5,900 nucleotides of DNA from Planctomycetota bacterium (GTDB lineage Bacteria; Planctomycetota; DG-23; SLPQ01). The stretch spans positions 1-5,900 of the forward strand of contig JAGHCE010000089.1 of the NCBI GenBank assembly GCA_021160625.1, given 5' to 3'. Shown one piece after another: positions 1 through 5,900 of the stretch. The notes beneath the pieces are model-generated. The model searched no databases, was not told where the DNA came from, and was given only the letters and a program-made list of their open reading frames with translations. The stretch's first letter is position 1. Each line of letters starts with the position of its first letter. The translations under genes were made by a program, and so were the position numbers.

Positions 1-576
1 GAGCAGCATCGTTACCGGGAACTTCCCGCTCTGGTCGATCCTGACCATCAGCAGCTCTTTCTTGGTGGCGTTCATCTCCACCCAGGAGCCGCGTTCGGGG
101 ATGATCCTGCAGGCGTGCAGCCGCCTGTCGCCGGACTCAGTGTCCATCATAAAGTCGACCCCGGGCGAGCGGTGCAGCTGGGAAACGATCACGCGCTCGG
201 CGCCGTTTATGATAAACTCGCCGCCGCCTATCATTATGGGGATTTCGCCGAGGTAGACTTCCTCCTCGACGGGCTGTTCCTTGACGAGGCGCACCCATAT
301 CCGAAACGGCCGCCCATAGCTGAGCCTGAGCTGCCGGCACTGCTCTATCGTGTAGAGCGGCTTGCCCAACTCATATCTTATGTACTCGATCCGGTACTTC
401 CCGTCGTAGCTCTCTATCGGGAATATCTCCCTCAGGAGCCCTTCTACGCCGGCCTTCTTCCGCCTGGTCGGGGATACGCCCGCCTGGAGAAAGTCGGCGT
501 AGCTCTTGGTCTGGATTTCGGTAAGGTCGCCGAAAGCGACCTCCTGTGCGGACCGGCCGTACCGCCTTGTTTCCAT
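1..576 (-). CDS. rpoB: RNA polymerase beta subunit, N-terminal 192 residues (cut by the window edge)
   Basis: This is the start of the beta subunit of DNA-dependent RNA polymerase, which forms one pincer of the catalytic core with beta prime. The ATG at 576 is preceded by AAGGAAGG (582-589) with a 5-nt gap, a clear ribosome binding site; the GTG just upstream is too close to it. The visible part begins METRRYG, carries the protrusion and early lobe region, and shows the diagnostic stretch [18 protein letters not shown] at about residues 123-140. V131 aligns with E. coli V146, a known rifampicin-resistance position, and has the wild-type residue. The segment around 163-192 (RGSW, then [12 protein letters not shown]) is also typical. 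The frame is open to base 1, so only about a seventh of a usual RpoB is present. It follows rplL after a 127-nt spacer. Identity is certain; the rest of the gene lies outside. Confidence 0.98.
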   Translation of the reverse strand, partial: METRRYGRSAQEVAFGDLTEIQTKSYADFLQAGVSPTRRKKAGVEGLLREIFPIESYDGKYRIEYIRYELGKPLYTIEQCRQLRLSYGRPFRIWVRLVKEQPVEEEVYLGEIPIMIGGGEFIINGAERVIVSQLHRSPGVDFMMDTESGDRRLHACRIIPERGSWVEMNATKKELLMVRIDQSGKFPVTMLL

Positions 577-703
577 CACGACCTTCCTTGCCCAATCAGG
601 CAGAATACATCGGATTCCGGACCAGAACCGGACCTCTCACCAAAGACCAGCGGCACAAGGATTCCTTGCGCCGGCCGGACTGGATGCGATGTGCTTCCCA
701 CTT
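577..703 (-). other. rplL-rpoB spacer with a strong hairpin and a short direct repeat
   Basis: This is the longest protein-gene gap in the window. Its RNA can form a 10-bp stem with an AAU loop: left arm CGGCGCAAGG (673-664), right arm CCUUGUGCCG (660-651), with one G-U wobble. A 7-base unit, GGTCCGG on the minus strand, occurs twice, at 628-634 and 617-623. Parts of these units also form a 5-bp stem (616-620 with 628-632). No run of U follows either hairpin, so neither is an intrinsic terminator by itself. In E. coli the equivalent spacer contains an attenuator and an RNase III site that lower rpoB expression relative to rplL; a similar role here is inference. Confidence 0.6.
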
Positions 704-1120
704 CTACTCGATGGTAACCGTCGCGCCGACGGCCTCGAGGTCTTCCTTGATCTTCGCGGCCTCGTCCTTGGGCAATGCTTCCTTGACGGCCTTGGGGGCG
801 GACTCGACGAGATCCTTGGCCTCCTTGAGGCCCAGCGAGGTAATCTGGCGGACAACCTTGATTACCTGGATCTTTTTGTCGCCGAAGTCCTTCAAGACCA
901 CGTCGAAGAGGGTCTTTTCCTCTTCCTCGGCGGCGCCTGCTCCCGCAGCGGCCGTCATCATCGCAGGCGCAGCAGCCGTCACGTCGAACTTCTCCTCAAA
1001 CGCCTTGATGAAGTTCGACAGGTCCAGCAGGTTCCACGTCGAGATCTTCTCCAGGATCTCCTGCTGCTCCTTGGTGATTTCTACTTCCTTCTTTTCGCTG
1101 ACTTCTGTGGCTTCTGTCAT
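704..1120 (-). CDS. rplL: 50S ribosomal protein L7/L12
   Basis: L7/L12 forms the mobile multi-copy stalk of the large subunit and recruits GTPase factors such as EF-Tu and EF-G. The protein of 138 residues shows the N-terminal dimerisation domain (about 15-47, ending [11 protein letters not shown]), an alanine-rich hinge with an EEEE run (about 48-69), and the C-terminal factor-binding domain (70-138) with the conserved segment [20 protein letters not shown] at 87-106. The ATG at 1120 is chosen because GGAGGA (1130-1135) lies 9 nt upstream; an in-frame TTG at 1126 is too close to that site. The protein is longer than the usual 120-128 residues because of an acidic, lysine-containing extension of about 14 residues before the ITKEQ that normally lies near the start. 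The gene ends with TAG. It lies 44 nt after rplJ. Confidence 0.98.
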   Translation of the reverse strand: MTEATEVSEKKEVEITKEQQEILEKISTWNLLDLSNFIKAFEEKFDVTAAAPAMMTAAAGAGAAEEEEKTLFDVVLKDFGDKKIQVIKVVRQITSLGLKEAKDLVESAPKAVKEALPKDEAAKIKEDLEAVGATVTIE

Positions 1121-1164
1121 TTCCAACTCTCCTCCAAGCTCGAAAAAACGACTCCGCCGTACCC

Positions 1165-1680
1165 TCAGGCCTTCCGGCTTTCGAGCGCGCCCAGTGCGTA
1201 GAGAAACTTCCTTTGCACCGCACCGAGTGCACCGGCGAAACTGACCATCTTACTCTCCATCGCCGAGGCAAGCGACGCCAGAAGCTGCGGCCTGCCCGGT
1301 ATATTCGAAAGCTCTCGCACGTCGGCGGGAGACAAGACCTTCCCTTCCCCCCAGCCGCCCTTCAGCTCAAAACCTTCCTGCACCTTGGCAATCTCCGCCG
1401 CGGCCTTCACCAGCTCCAGGAGCCCGTCGCCGCCCGTCACGACGGCGCTCGGCCCGTCGATGTATTCATCCACCCCGACAAGCCCCGCCTCCTTGAGCGC
1501 AATCGCCGCAAGCGTGTTTTTCACCACCTGCAGGCGCGCGTTCTTCGAGGCAAGCTCCGCGCGGATATGGTCCGCCGCCACCGCCGGTATCCCGGTCAGC
1601 CCCAGGATCACACACCTGTCGAGGCCGCGGAAATCACTCTCGAGTTCCTTGGCTATCAGGACCTTGAGTCTTTTCGACAT
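1165..1680 (-). CDS. rplJ: 50S ribosomal protein L10
   Basis: L10 anchors L7/L12 dimers to 23S rRNA at the base of the stalk. The 171-residue product matches the family: an N-terminal rRNA-binding domain with [15 protein letters not shown] at about 51-65 and GPSAVV at 76-81, then a C-terminal region (about 128-171) that should form the long helix carrying the L12 dimers. Start: the ATG at 1680 has GGGGAG (1690-1695) nine nt upstream and gives the expected N-terminus MSKRLK; an ATG at 1713 in the same frame would add 11 unrelated residues and overlap the end of rplA, so it is rejected. Stop is TGA. The gap from rplA is only 22 nt, so the long regulatory leader found before rplJ in E. coli is absent here. 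Confidence 0.97.
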   Translation of the reverse strand: MSKRLKVLIAKELESDFRGLDRCVILGLTGIPAVAADHIRAELASKNARLQVVKNTLAAIALKEAGLVGVDEYIDGPSAVVTGGDGLLELVKAAAEIAKVQEGFELKGGWGEGKVLSPADVRELSNIPGRPQLLASLASAMESKMVSFAGALGAVQRKFLYALGALESRKA

Positions 1681-1702
1681 CTTCGAATACTCCCCGTGCG
1701 CT

Positions 1703-2395
1703 CTACCCGGCACCGCCCAGGTCCAACTCCACCCCGGGCCCCATCGTCGACGCTACAAAACCCCTTCGAATATAGGCTCCCTTCACCACGACGGGTTTGA
1801 CCGCAGTGATGTGCTCGATGAAGGCTTCCACGTTTTCGGCAAGCGCCTCAGGACTAAACGACACCTTGCCCACCAGGACGTGCACGCAGCCGGTCTCGTC
1901 TGCGCGGTATTCCACGCGCCCGCCGATGTATTCCTTGACCGCCTGCTCCACCTTCTCCGTGACCGTCCCGGCCTTCGGCGACGGCATAAGCCCCCTGGGG
2001 CCCAGCGTTCTCCCGAGCCGGCCCACCTTGGACATCATCTCCGGGTGCGCCACAGCCACGTCGAAATCCATCCAGCCGTCGGATATCTTCTTCACCAGCT
2101 CGTCGCCGCCGGCCTCGATCGCCCCGGCGGCCTTGGCCTTTTCGGCAGCCTCCCCGAGCGCAAACGCAATCACCCGGGTCTTCTTGCCCGTTCCGGCGGG
2201 CAGTGAAACCGACCCGCGCACCATCTGGTCGCTGCGCTTGGGATCGATCCCCAGCTTCAGTGTTACCTCAACGGACTCGTCGAACCCCGCCGTCGCCGTG
2301 GCTTTCACCAGGGCCACGGCCTCCCCGACCTCATACTTGCGGGTCCTGTCAACCTGGGCGGCGACGGTCTCGTAACGTTTGCTGTGCCTGGCCAT
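1703..2395 (-). CDS. rplA: 50S ribosomal protein L1
   Basis: L1 forms the L1 stalk near the E site and helps move deacylated tRNA out; in several bacteria it also represses its own mRNA. The 230-residue protein has the usual length and the family signature LGRTLGPRGLMPSPKAGT at 130-143 and just before, within domain II. Domain I is split between the N-terminal part (about 1-67) and the C-terminal part (about 160-230). The last residues are LDLGGAG. The ATG at 2395 lies 6 nt after the rplK stop; AAGGATAGG (2401-2409), which overlaps that stop codon, is the likely ribosome binding site, so translation is probably coupled to rplK. Stop is TAG. Confidence 0.98.
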   Translation of the reverse strand: MARHSKRYETVAAQVDRTRKYEVGEAVALVKATATAGFDESVEVTLKLGIDPKRSDQMVRGSVSLPAGTGKKTRVIAFALGEAAEKAKAAGAIEAGGDELVKKISDGWMDFDVAVAHPEMMSKVGRLGRTLGPRGLMPSPKAGTVTEKVEQAVKEYIGGRVEYRADETGCVHVLVGKVSFSPEALAENVEAFIEHITAVKPVVVKGAYIRRGFVASTMGPGVELDLGGAG

Positions 2396-2401
2396 ACCGA
2401 C

Positions 2402-2830
2402 CTATCCTTCCACTACTTCGATACCCATTGAACGCGCCGTGCCCTCGATGATCTTCGCGGCCGCCTCGATCGTCTGCGCGTTCAGGTCCACCATCTTCTT
2501 CTCGGCGATCTCCCTGACCTGGGCGTTAGTGACCTGGCCGACCTTCTCCTTGTTCGGAACTCCCGAACCCTTCACGATCCCCGCCGCCTGCTTCAGGAGC
2601 ACCGGCGCGGGGGGGCTTTTCATAATGAACGAAAATGTCCTGTCCGCGTAAACCGAGATCACCACAGGAATGATCATTCCCGCTTGGTCCTTGGTCGCCT
2701 CGTTGAACTGGCTGACGAACTGCCCGATATTGACGCCGTGCTGGCCCAGGGCCGGACCCACCGGCGGGGCGGGCGTTGCCTGGCCCGCGGGCACCTGCAG
2801 CTTGATCGTCGTGGTTACTTCCTTGGCCAT
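2402..2830 (-). CDS. rplK: 50S ribosomal protein L11
   Basis: L11 binds the GTPase-associated centre of 23S rRNA, is the site of thiostrepton-class antibiotic action and is needed for RelA activation in species that have it. The product has 142 residues, the standard length. The proline-rich segment [11 protein letters not shown] at 20-30 is the flexible face of the N-terminal domain where thiostrepton resistance changes occur, and it is intact. The C-terminal rRNA-binding domain (about 75-142) contains [14 protein letters not shown] (88-101) and the methionine- and alanine-rich end. GGAGA (2841-2845) lies 10 nt before the ATG. The nusG stop is 20 nt upstream and rplA starts 6 nt downstream. 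Stop is TAG. Confidence 0.98.
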   Translation of the reverse strand: MAKEVTTTIKLQVPAGQATPAPPVGPALGQHGVNIGQFVSQFNEATKDQAGMIIPVVISVYADRTFSFIMKSPPAPVLLKQAAGIVKGSGVPNKEKVGQVTNAQVREIAEKKMVDLNAQTIEAAAKIIEGTARSMGIEVVEG

Positions 2831-2850
2831 AGAAATATCGTCTCCGCCGC

Positions 2851-3381
2851 CTACACGGCCTCCAGTTTCCAGTATTCCAGTTCCACCCTGGTCGCCCGGT
2901 TGAAGATGGTTACCTCCACACGAACCAGGCCCTTGGTCTCGATCACCTCCTCGACAATGCCGTCGAAGTTCTCGAAGGGCCCTTCCTTGATCTTGACCGT
3001 GTCTCCCACCTTGAAGTCGATCTTGAGTTTCGGCTGTTCGTCCTGGTGCGCCATCTGCCCCAGTACCTTGTCAACTTCCCGCTGCTTCATCGCCACGGGC
3101 TTCAAATGCGCGCCCACAAAGTCGCCTATCCCCGGCGTTTCCCGCACCAGAAACCACGTGTCGTCGTCCAAGTCCATTTGCACCATTATGTAACCGGGGT
3201 AAATCTTGCGCTCCGTGATGCGCCTCTTGCCGCCGCGGATCTCAGTGACCTGCTCATTCGGGACAATTATGTCCGTAATCCGCTCCTCGAGCCCAGCCGC
3301 ATTCACGCGCCTGTCGAGGTTGTCCCTGACCTGGTTCTCTCTGTTGGACTGCACACGCAGCACATACCACTGCATCGGCAT
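2851..3381 (-). CDS. nusG: Transcription elongation/antitermination factor NusG
   Basis: NusG binds the RNA polymerase clamp through its NGN domain, favours processive transcription, and links the polymerase to Rho or ribosomal S10 through its KOW domain. The 176-residue protein begins [15 protein letters not shown] and has the NGN domain at about 1-110, including [13 protein letters not shown] (57-69) and [11 protein letters not shown] (80-90). A short linker (111-122) leads to the KOW domain, with [17 protein letters not shown] at 125-141 and a typical end near EYWKLEAV. The length is close to E. coli NusG (181), so there is no large insertion. ATG 3381 is used; ATG 3375 (MQWYV) is possible because there is no strong Shine-Dalgarno sequence before either. 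It lies 39 nt after secE and 20 nt before rplK. Stop is TAG. Confidence 0.98.
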   Translation of the reverse strand: MPMQWYVLRVQSNRENQVRDNLDRRVNAAGLEERITDIIVPNEQVTEIRGGKRRITERKIYPGYIMVQMDLDDDTWFLVRETPGIGDFVGAHLKPVAMKQREVDKVLGQMAHQDEQPKLKIDFKVGDTVKIKEGPFENFDGIVEEVIETKGLVRVEVTIFNRATRVELEYWKLEAV

Positions 3382-3420
3382 AGGAATTTTCTTTCACACA
3401 TCACAAGGTTACGAAACTGA

Positions 3421-3828
3421 TTAGTAAAGCTTGACGAGCTCCAGGAGAGCCACCAAGCCCTTGTCAACGGCCCACAGCATCATAGCCATACCCACAACCG
3501 TGACGATGACCACGACCGAGGAGGCGACCACCGCCTGGCGCGTCGGCCAGACGACGCGGCCCATCTCAATCTCGGTTTCAATCAGGAAATCCGCGAACTT
3601 CGGGTAGTTGAGCCCCACCGCGATAGCCGCCACCGCCAGGATAAAGATCGCCACCGGCACCACCTGCGCGTATGTCAGCGTGAACCGCGAAAACGTCACA
3701 AGCGTGCCTGCTTCGGAAAGGGCACCCCTTAGCGAAGCGCACCCATAGGCAATGAGCAGGCCCAGAAGCACTCCCGCCGATATCCGAGCGTATCTACCTT
3801 GCCCGGGCTTGTAAATCTTGAAGGCCAT
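3421..3828 (-). CDS. secE: Preprotein translocase subunit SecE
   Basis: SecE clamps SecY in the inner-membrane protein channel. The 135-residue product has three hydrophobic segments, at about 16-33, 56-74 and 99-121. The core SecE signature lies between the second and third: the amphipathic helix FADFLIETEIEMGRVVWPTR (78-97) with WPTR at 94-97, followed by the final membrane helix. Three helices is the form seen in E. coli; many bacteria have a one-helix protein of about 60 residues. The start is uncertain: ATG 3828 gives MAFKIYKPGQ, and GTG 3834 would add two residues; neither has a good Shine-Dalgarno sequence. The gene begins 14 nt after rpmG. Stop is TAA, the only TAA in the cluster. Confidence 0.94.
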   Translation of the reverse strand: MAFKIYKPGQGRYARISAGVLLGLLIAYGCASLRGALSEAGTLVTFSRFTLTYAQVVPVAIFILAVAAIAVGLNYPKFADFLIETEIEMGRVVWPTRQAVVASSVVVIVTVVGMAMMLWAVDKGLVALLELVKLY

Positions 3829-3842
3829 AGCCACCGATCCCG

Positions 3843-3992
3843 CTACCTGCGCCGTTCGGTGTGCGTGGTGTGCTTACGGCACCACTTGCAGTACTTCTTG
3901 AGCTTAAGCCGCCCTGGACCGCGGGTCTCCCGCTCGGTCCGGTAGTTGCGCCGCTTGCACTCGTCACATTCCAACGTTACATATTCGCGCAT
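3843..3992 (-). CDS. rpmG: 50S ribosomal protein L33, zinc-binding form
   Basis: L33 is a small protein of the large subunit near the E-site tRNA. The gene is only 49 codons. The protein starts [20 protein letters not shown] and ends in HTERRR. It has the two CxxC pairs of the zinc-binding form, C9-x-x-C12 and C35-x-x-C38, and the family pattern of RxxRNYxTxxxT, then LxLKKYCxxCRKHT. Because all four cysteines are kept, this is the zinc-containing version rather than the cysteine-free paralogue that some bacteria make under zinc shortage. It lies 13 nt after tuf and 14 nt before secE, a position seen in many bacteria. The only start is ATG 3992; its weak site GGAAAG sits in a small hairpin that covers the tuf stop. 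Stop is TAG. Confidence 0.96.
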   Translation of the reverse strand: MREYVTLECDECKRRNYRTERETRGPGRLKLKKYCKWCRKHTTHTERRR

Positions 3993-3993
3993 C

Positions 3994-4007
3994 AGTGGCT
4001 TTCCACT
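3994..4007 (-). promoter_or_regulatory. Hairpin over the tuf stop and rpmG ribosome binding site
   Basis: The RNA reads AGUGG, AAAG, CCACU: a perfect 5-bp stem with a 4-nt loop. It includes the last two bases of the tuf UAG codon and fills almost the whole gap up to the rpmG ATG. The only Shine-Dalgarno-like bases (GGAAAG) fall in the stem and loop. A ribosome ending tuf would open it, so translational coupling is a reasonable inference. Confidence 0.5.
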
Positions 4008-5208
4008 ATTCGAGTATTTTTGTCACGACGCCGGCGCCAACCGTCCTGCCGCCCTCACGTATCGCGAACCGGAGGTTCTCCTCCATCGCTATTGGCGTAA
4101 TGAGCTTCACCACCACGGCGACGTTGTCACCAGGCATAACCATCTCCGTGCCCTCGGGCAGGGTCACGTCACCCGTGACGTCGGTCGTCCTGAAGTAAAA
4201 CTGCGGCCGGTAGCCGGTGAAAAACGGCGTGTGCCGCCCGCCTTCCTCTTTCTTTAGGATATATACCTGCGCCTCGAAGTGCGTATGCGGCGTAATCGTC
4301 CCCGGAGCAGCCAGCACCTCGCCCCTCTCCAGCGCGTCCTTTTCTATACCGCGCAGGAGAACACCTATGTTGTCGCCCGCCTGGCCGTCGTTGAGGGTCT
4401 TGTTGAACATCTCGACGCCGGTCACAACCGTCTTTCTGACCTCGTCGCGAAGCCCCACTATCTCCACAGTGTCGCCGACCTTGACCTGTCCGCGCTCCAC
4501 GCGGCCGGTGCCCACCGTACCGCGGCCCTTGATCGAGAAGACGTCCTCGACCGGCATCAGGAACGGCCTGTCCACGTCGCGCTGCGGCAGCGGTATGTAC
4601 GCATCGACCTGTTCCATCAGATCGTCTATGCATTTGCAGGCCTCGTCGTCGGTGCCCTCGCCTTCCATCGCCTTCAAGGCACTGCCGCGGATGATCGGTA
4701 TGTCGTCGCCGGGGAAATCGTACTCGTCGAGGAGTTCTCTCAGCTCCAGCTCCACCAGCTCCACCAACTCCGGGTCGTCGACCAGGTCCACTTTGTTCAG
4801 AAACACAACTATCGCTGGGACGTTGACCTGCCTGGCGAGCAGTATATGCTCACGTGTCTGCGGCATCGGGCCGTCGTCGGCGGCCACCACCAGGATGGCG
4901 CCGTCCATCTGTGCGGCGCCGGTGATCATATTCTTTATGTAGTCGGCGTGCCCGGGACAGTCCACGTGGGCATAATGCCTGTTCTCGGTTTCGTATTCAA
5001 CGTGCGCCACGTTGATTGTAACACCGCGCTCGCGCTCCTCAGGTGCGGAGTCGATCGAGAAGAAGTCCCTCGCCTTCGTCTTTCCGCCGGCCTTGCTCGC
5101 AAGACGCATCGTTATGGCCGCCGTCAGGGTCGTCTTGCCGTGGTCCACGTGGCCGATCGTCCCGATGTTAAGGTGCGGCTTGGTCCTCTCGAAAACCTCC
5201 TTGGCCAT
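4006..5208 (-). CDS. tuf: Translation elongation factor Tu (EF-Tu)
   Basis: EF-Tu is the GTPase that delivers aminoacyl-tRNA to the ribosomal A site. The product has 400 residues. Domain I (about 1-210) carries all GTPase motifs: G1 GHVDHGKT at 19-26, G2 RGVT at 61-64, G3 DCPGH at 83-87 with the catalytic histidine H87, G4 NKVD at 138-141 and G5 SAL at 176-178. Domain II (about 218-305) contains [20 protein letters not shown] (221-240), and domain III (about 310-400) contains [16 protein letters not shown] (331-346). Start: ATG 5208 has GGAGG (5217-5221) 8 nt upstream and gives the classical [14 protein letters not shown]; an ATG at 5289 would add 27 unrelated residues and is rejected. tRNA-Thr lies about 90 nt upstream and rpmG 13 nt downstream. 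Stop is TAG. No residue change of note was seen in the catalytic motifs. Confidence 0.99.
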   Translation of the reverse strand: MAKEVFERTKPHLNIGTIGHVDHGKTTLTAAITMRLASKAGGKTKARDFFSIDSAPEERERGVTINVAHVEYETENRHYAHVDCPGHADYIKNMITGAAQMDGAILVVAADDGPMPQTREHILLARQVNVPAIVVFLNKVDLVDDPELVELVELELRELLDEYDFPGDDIPIIRGSALKAMEGEGTDDEACKCIDDLMEQVDAYIPLPQRDVDRPFLMPVEDVFSIKGRGTVGTGRVERGQVKVGDTVEIVGLRDEVRKTVVTGVEMFNKTLNDGQAGDNIGVLLRGIEKDALERGEVLAAPGTITPHTHFEAQVYILKKEEGGRHTPFFTGYRPQFYFRTTDVTGDVTLPEGTEMVMPGDNVAVVVKLITPIAMEENLRFAIREGGRTVGAGVVTKILE

Positions 5209-5255
5209 CTCCTTTTCCTCCCTTACGGTAGACTTACTTCCGGCGGCGCGATTGC

Positions 5256-5278
5256 TCCGGCACCGAAGGCACGCCGGA
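5256..5278 (-). other. Hairpin in the tRNA-Thr to tuf leader
   Basis: Arms TCCGGC and GCCGGA pair perfectly over 6 bp, and two G-U pairs can extend the stem toward a loop containing UUCG. It stands between the encoded CCA end of tRNA-Thr and the tuf ribosome binding site. No U-run follows, so it does not look like a terminator. It may protect the 5' end of tuf mRNA after the tRNA is cut out, which is inference. Confidence 0.45.
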
Positions 5279-5300
5279 AAACACGGCATCCTTTAGAAAA

Positions 5301-5376
<76 letters not shown>

Positions 5377-5417
5377 CAGCCCCCGTAGAAGCAGCTCCTC
5401 TCATTGCGAAACGGTTT

Positions 5418-5445
5418 ATTCTAAGTCTCTCAAAAGTGCTGTCAA
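5418..5445 (-). promoter_or_regulatory. Strong sigma70-type promoter for tRNA-Thr and tuf
   Basis: On the minus strand a perfect -35 box TTGACA (5445-5440) is followed after 16 bp by TAGAAT (5423-5418), five of six matches to the -10 consensus. Transcription would start near 5411-5412, about 35 nt before tRNA-Thr. AAAATT (5454-5449) lies directly upstream of the -35 box and could act as an UP element. This is the best promoter seen in the window and probably feeds tuf and the genes after it. The start point itself is predicted, not observed. Confidence 0.75.
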
Positions 5446-5497
5446 GCCAATTTTCAGGGCAAACCCACAAGCTTTTTTCCTGCACATCCTGAAACAA

Positions 5498-5571
5498 TGG
5501 AGCGGGCGATGGGAATCGAACCCACACAACCAGCTTGGAAGGCTGGGGCTCTACCGTTGAGCTACGCCCGC
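5498..5571 (-). tRNA. tRNA-Gly (anticodon TCC)
   Basis: The 74-nt gene has acceptor GCGGGCG with CGCCCGC, a D arm, anticodon stem CCAGC/GCTGG with loop CTTCCAA, and T loop TTCGATT. The anticodon TCC (5537-5539) reads GGA and GGG. The discriminator is T and CCA is encoded (5498-5500). It matches the position of glyT in the E. coli tufB operon. Confidence 0.97.
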
Positions 5572-5614
5572 CGATTCCACCGAGGCTGGCGAGATTGGCC
5601 CGCCGCGGCTCACA

Positions 5615-5631
5615 ACCGCTCTCAAAGCGGT
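5615..5631 (-). other. Hairpin between tRNA-Tyr and tRNA-Gly
   Basis: Arms ACCGCT and AGCGGT pair perfectly over 6 bp with loop TTGAG. It lies in the 69-nt spacer of the tRNA precursor. There is no following U-run, so it is more likely a processing or spacer structure than a terminator. A second weaker stem (GGCGGG with CTCGCC, one G-U) follows it. Confidence 0.45.
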
Positions 5632-5640
5632 CATTATATA

Positions 5641-5725
5641 TGGTGGGGAGAACAGGATTCGAACCTGTGAAGGCATCGCCAGCAGATTTACAGTCTGCCC
5701 CCTTTGGCCGCTTGGGTATCTCCCC
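5641..5725 (-). tRNA. tRNA-Tyr (anticodon GTA)
   Basis: The 85-nt class II tRNA has acceptor GGGGAGA with TCTCCCC, D arm starting TACCCAAGCGG, anticodon stem GCAGA/TCTGC with loop CTGTAAA, a long variable arm with stem GGC/GCC as expected for bacterial tRNA-Tyr, and T loop TTCGAAT. The anticodon GTA is at 5689-5691. The discriminator is A and CCA is encoded (5641-5643). It is the first gene of the visible cluster. Confidence 0.97.
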
Positions 5726-5760
5726 ACCTGTTCGTTTTCATTCAACTTCGCCGTTTTGTC

Positions 5761-5783
5761 CACTGGTGGGCAAGCCACCAGTG
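5761..5783. repeat. Perfect 9-bp palindrome upstream of the tRNA cluster
   Basis: CACTGGTGG (5761-5769) and CCACCAGTG (5775-5783) are exact inverted copies with a 5-nt loop. No T-run follows on either strand, which argues against an intrinsic terminator. It is the strongest of several short inverted repeats between 5761 and 5880, so it may belong to a dispersed family. Confidence 0.65.
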
Positions 5784-5787
5784 CCAC

Positions 5788-5793
5788 ATTATA
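5788..5793 (-). promoter_or_regulatory. Candidate -10 box for the tRNA cluster
   Basis: The minus strand reads TATAAT, a perfect -10 hexamer, 62 nt before tRNA-Tyr. No hexamer 16-18 bp upstream resembles TTGACA. Transcription would start at the edge of the 5761-5783 palindrome. It is a weak candidate for the tRNA promoter; the real one may lie beyond the right edge. Confidence 0.35.
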
Positions 5794-5798
5794 GTAAG

Positions 5799-5880
5799 GT
5801 GCGCCTTGGCACACGCGGAATAAACGCTCGGCAGACAAGAATGTCCGCCATACTTATTGGGTGCGCGCCGAGGCACGCCC
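5799..5880. repeat. Cluster of short imperfect inverted repeats
   Basis: Three small elements follow one another. At 5799-5814 GTGCGCC and GGCACAC are arms with one mismatch. At 5830-5849 GGCAGAC and GTCCGCC are arms with one mismatch and a 6-nt loop. At 5861-5876 GTGC and GCAC enclose a GC-rich core; this element resembles the first. No gene, tRNA or convincing reading frame is visible from 5726 to 5900. Confidence 0.5.
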
Positions 5881-5900
5881 TACAAAACAAACCGCCAATA

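Noticed and set aside
1142..1147. Run of six T on the minus strand between rplJ and rplL, as in a terminator
   Set aside because: No GC-rich stem directly precedes it; only 3-bp pairings can be drawn.
115..2206. Several plus-strand open frames of 190-270 codons opposite rpoB, rplL, rplJ and rplA
   Set aside because: All mirror well-recognised minus-strand genes in GC-rich DNA, where antisense frames stay open by composition.
4006..5289. N-terminally extended EF-Tu of 427 residues
   Set aside because: The extra 27 residues are unlike any EF-Tu and the GGAGG site fits the ATG at 5208.
5633..5638. TATAAT just after tRNA-Tyr as a promoter for tRNA-Gly
   Set aside because: The matching -35 region falls in the conserved T arm of tRNA-Tyr and has at most three matches to TTGACA at poor spacing.
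5551..5838. Minus-strand open frame of 95 codons
   Set aside because: It passes through tRNA-Tyr and the start of tRNA-Gly and the upstream palindromes; the tRNA folds explain the sequence.
5726..5900. Additional tRNA gene upstream of tRNA-Tyr (like thrU in E. coli)
   Set aside because: No T-loop motif, CCA end or cloverleaf stems are visible; only short palindromes.

Overview
The window is a piece of the core bacterial translation and transcription gene cluster, entirely on the minus strand. In transcription order it reads tRNA-Tyr(GTA), tRNA-Gly(TCC), tRNA-Thr(GGT), tuf (EF-Tu), rpmG (L33), secE, nusG, rplK (L11), rplA (L1), rplJ (L10), rplL (L7/L12) and the first 192 codons of rpoB, which runs off the left edge. 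The tRNA-Tyr/Gly/Thr-tuf block matches the order of the tufB operon of E. coli, and secE-nusG-rplKAJL-rpoB is one of the most conserved gene strings in bacteria. Every protein was recognised from family motifs read in the translation. All reading frames look intact.

Organism: a bacterium with fairly GC-rich DNA (by eye about 55-60 %), CCA-encoded tRNAs, a three-helix SecE and an apparent preference for TAG stops. The RpoB N-terminus and the small palindromes upstream of the tRNAs suggest a Planctomycetota or related lineage. This is a low-confidence inference; a ribosomal-protein tree would settle it.

Layout: 5726-5900 is non-coding DNA rich in short inverted repeats, with a perfect TATAAT but no good -35. 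5301-5725 holds the three tRNA genes. The best promoter of the window (TTGACA, 16-bp spacer, TAGAAT, with an AT-rich UP-like stretch) lies between tRNA-Gly and tRNA-Thr and would drive tRNA-Thr, tuf and probably the genes downstream. From 5208 down to 704 the genes are tightly packed, with gaps of 6 to 44 nt. A 127-nt spacer with a strong hairpin separates rplL from rpoB. No Rho-independent terminator was seen inside the cluster.

Together the genes supply the elongation factor with three tRNAs, the ribosomal stalk and L1 stalk (L11, L1, L10, L12), L33, an essential subunit of the Sec translocon, the elongation factor NusG and the beta subunit of RNA polymerase. The gene content is ordinary and I see no new system. 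The points worth a second look are small: stop-codon bias, short spacers that leave no room for the classical E. coli L10 leader, hairpins at gene junctions, complementarity between the tRNA-Thr leader and its acceptor end, and the palindrome cluster upstream.
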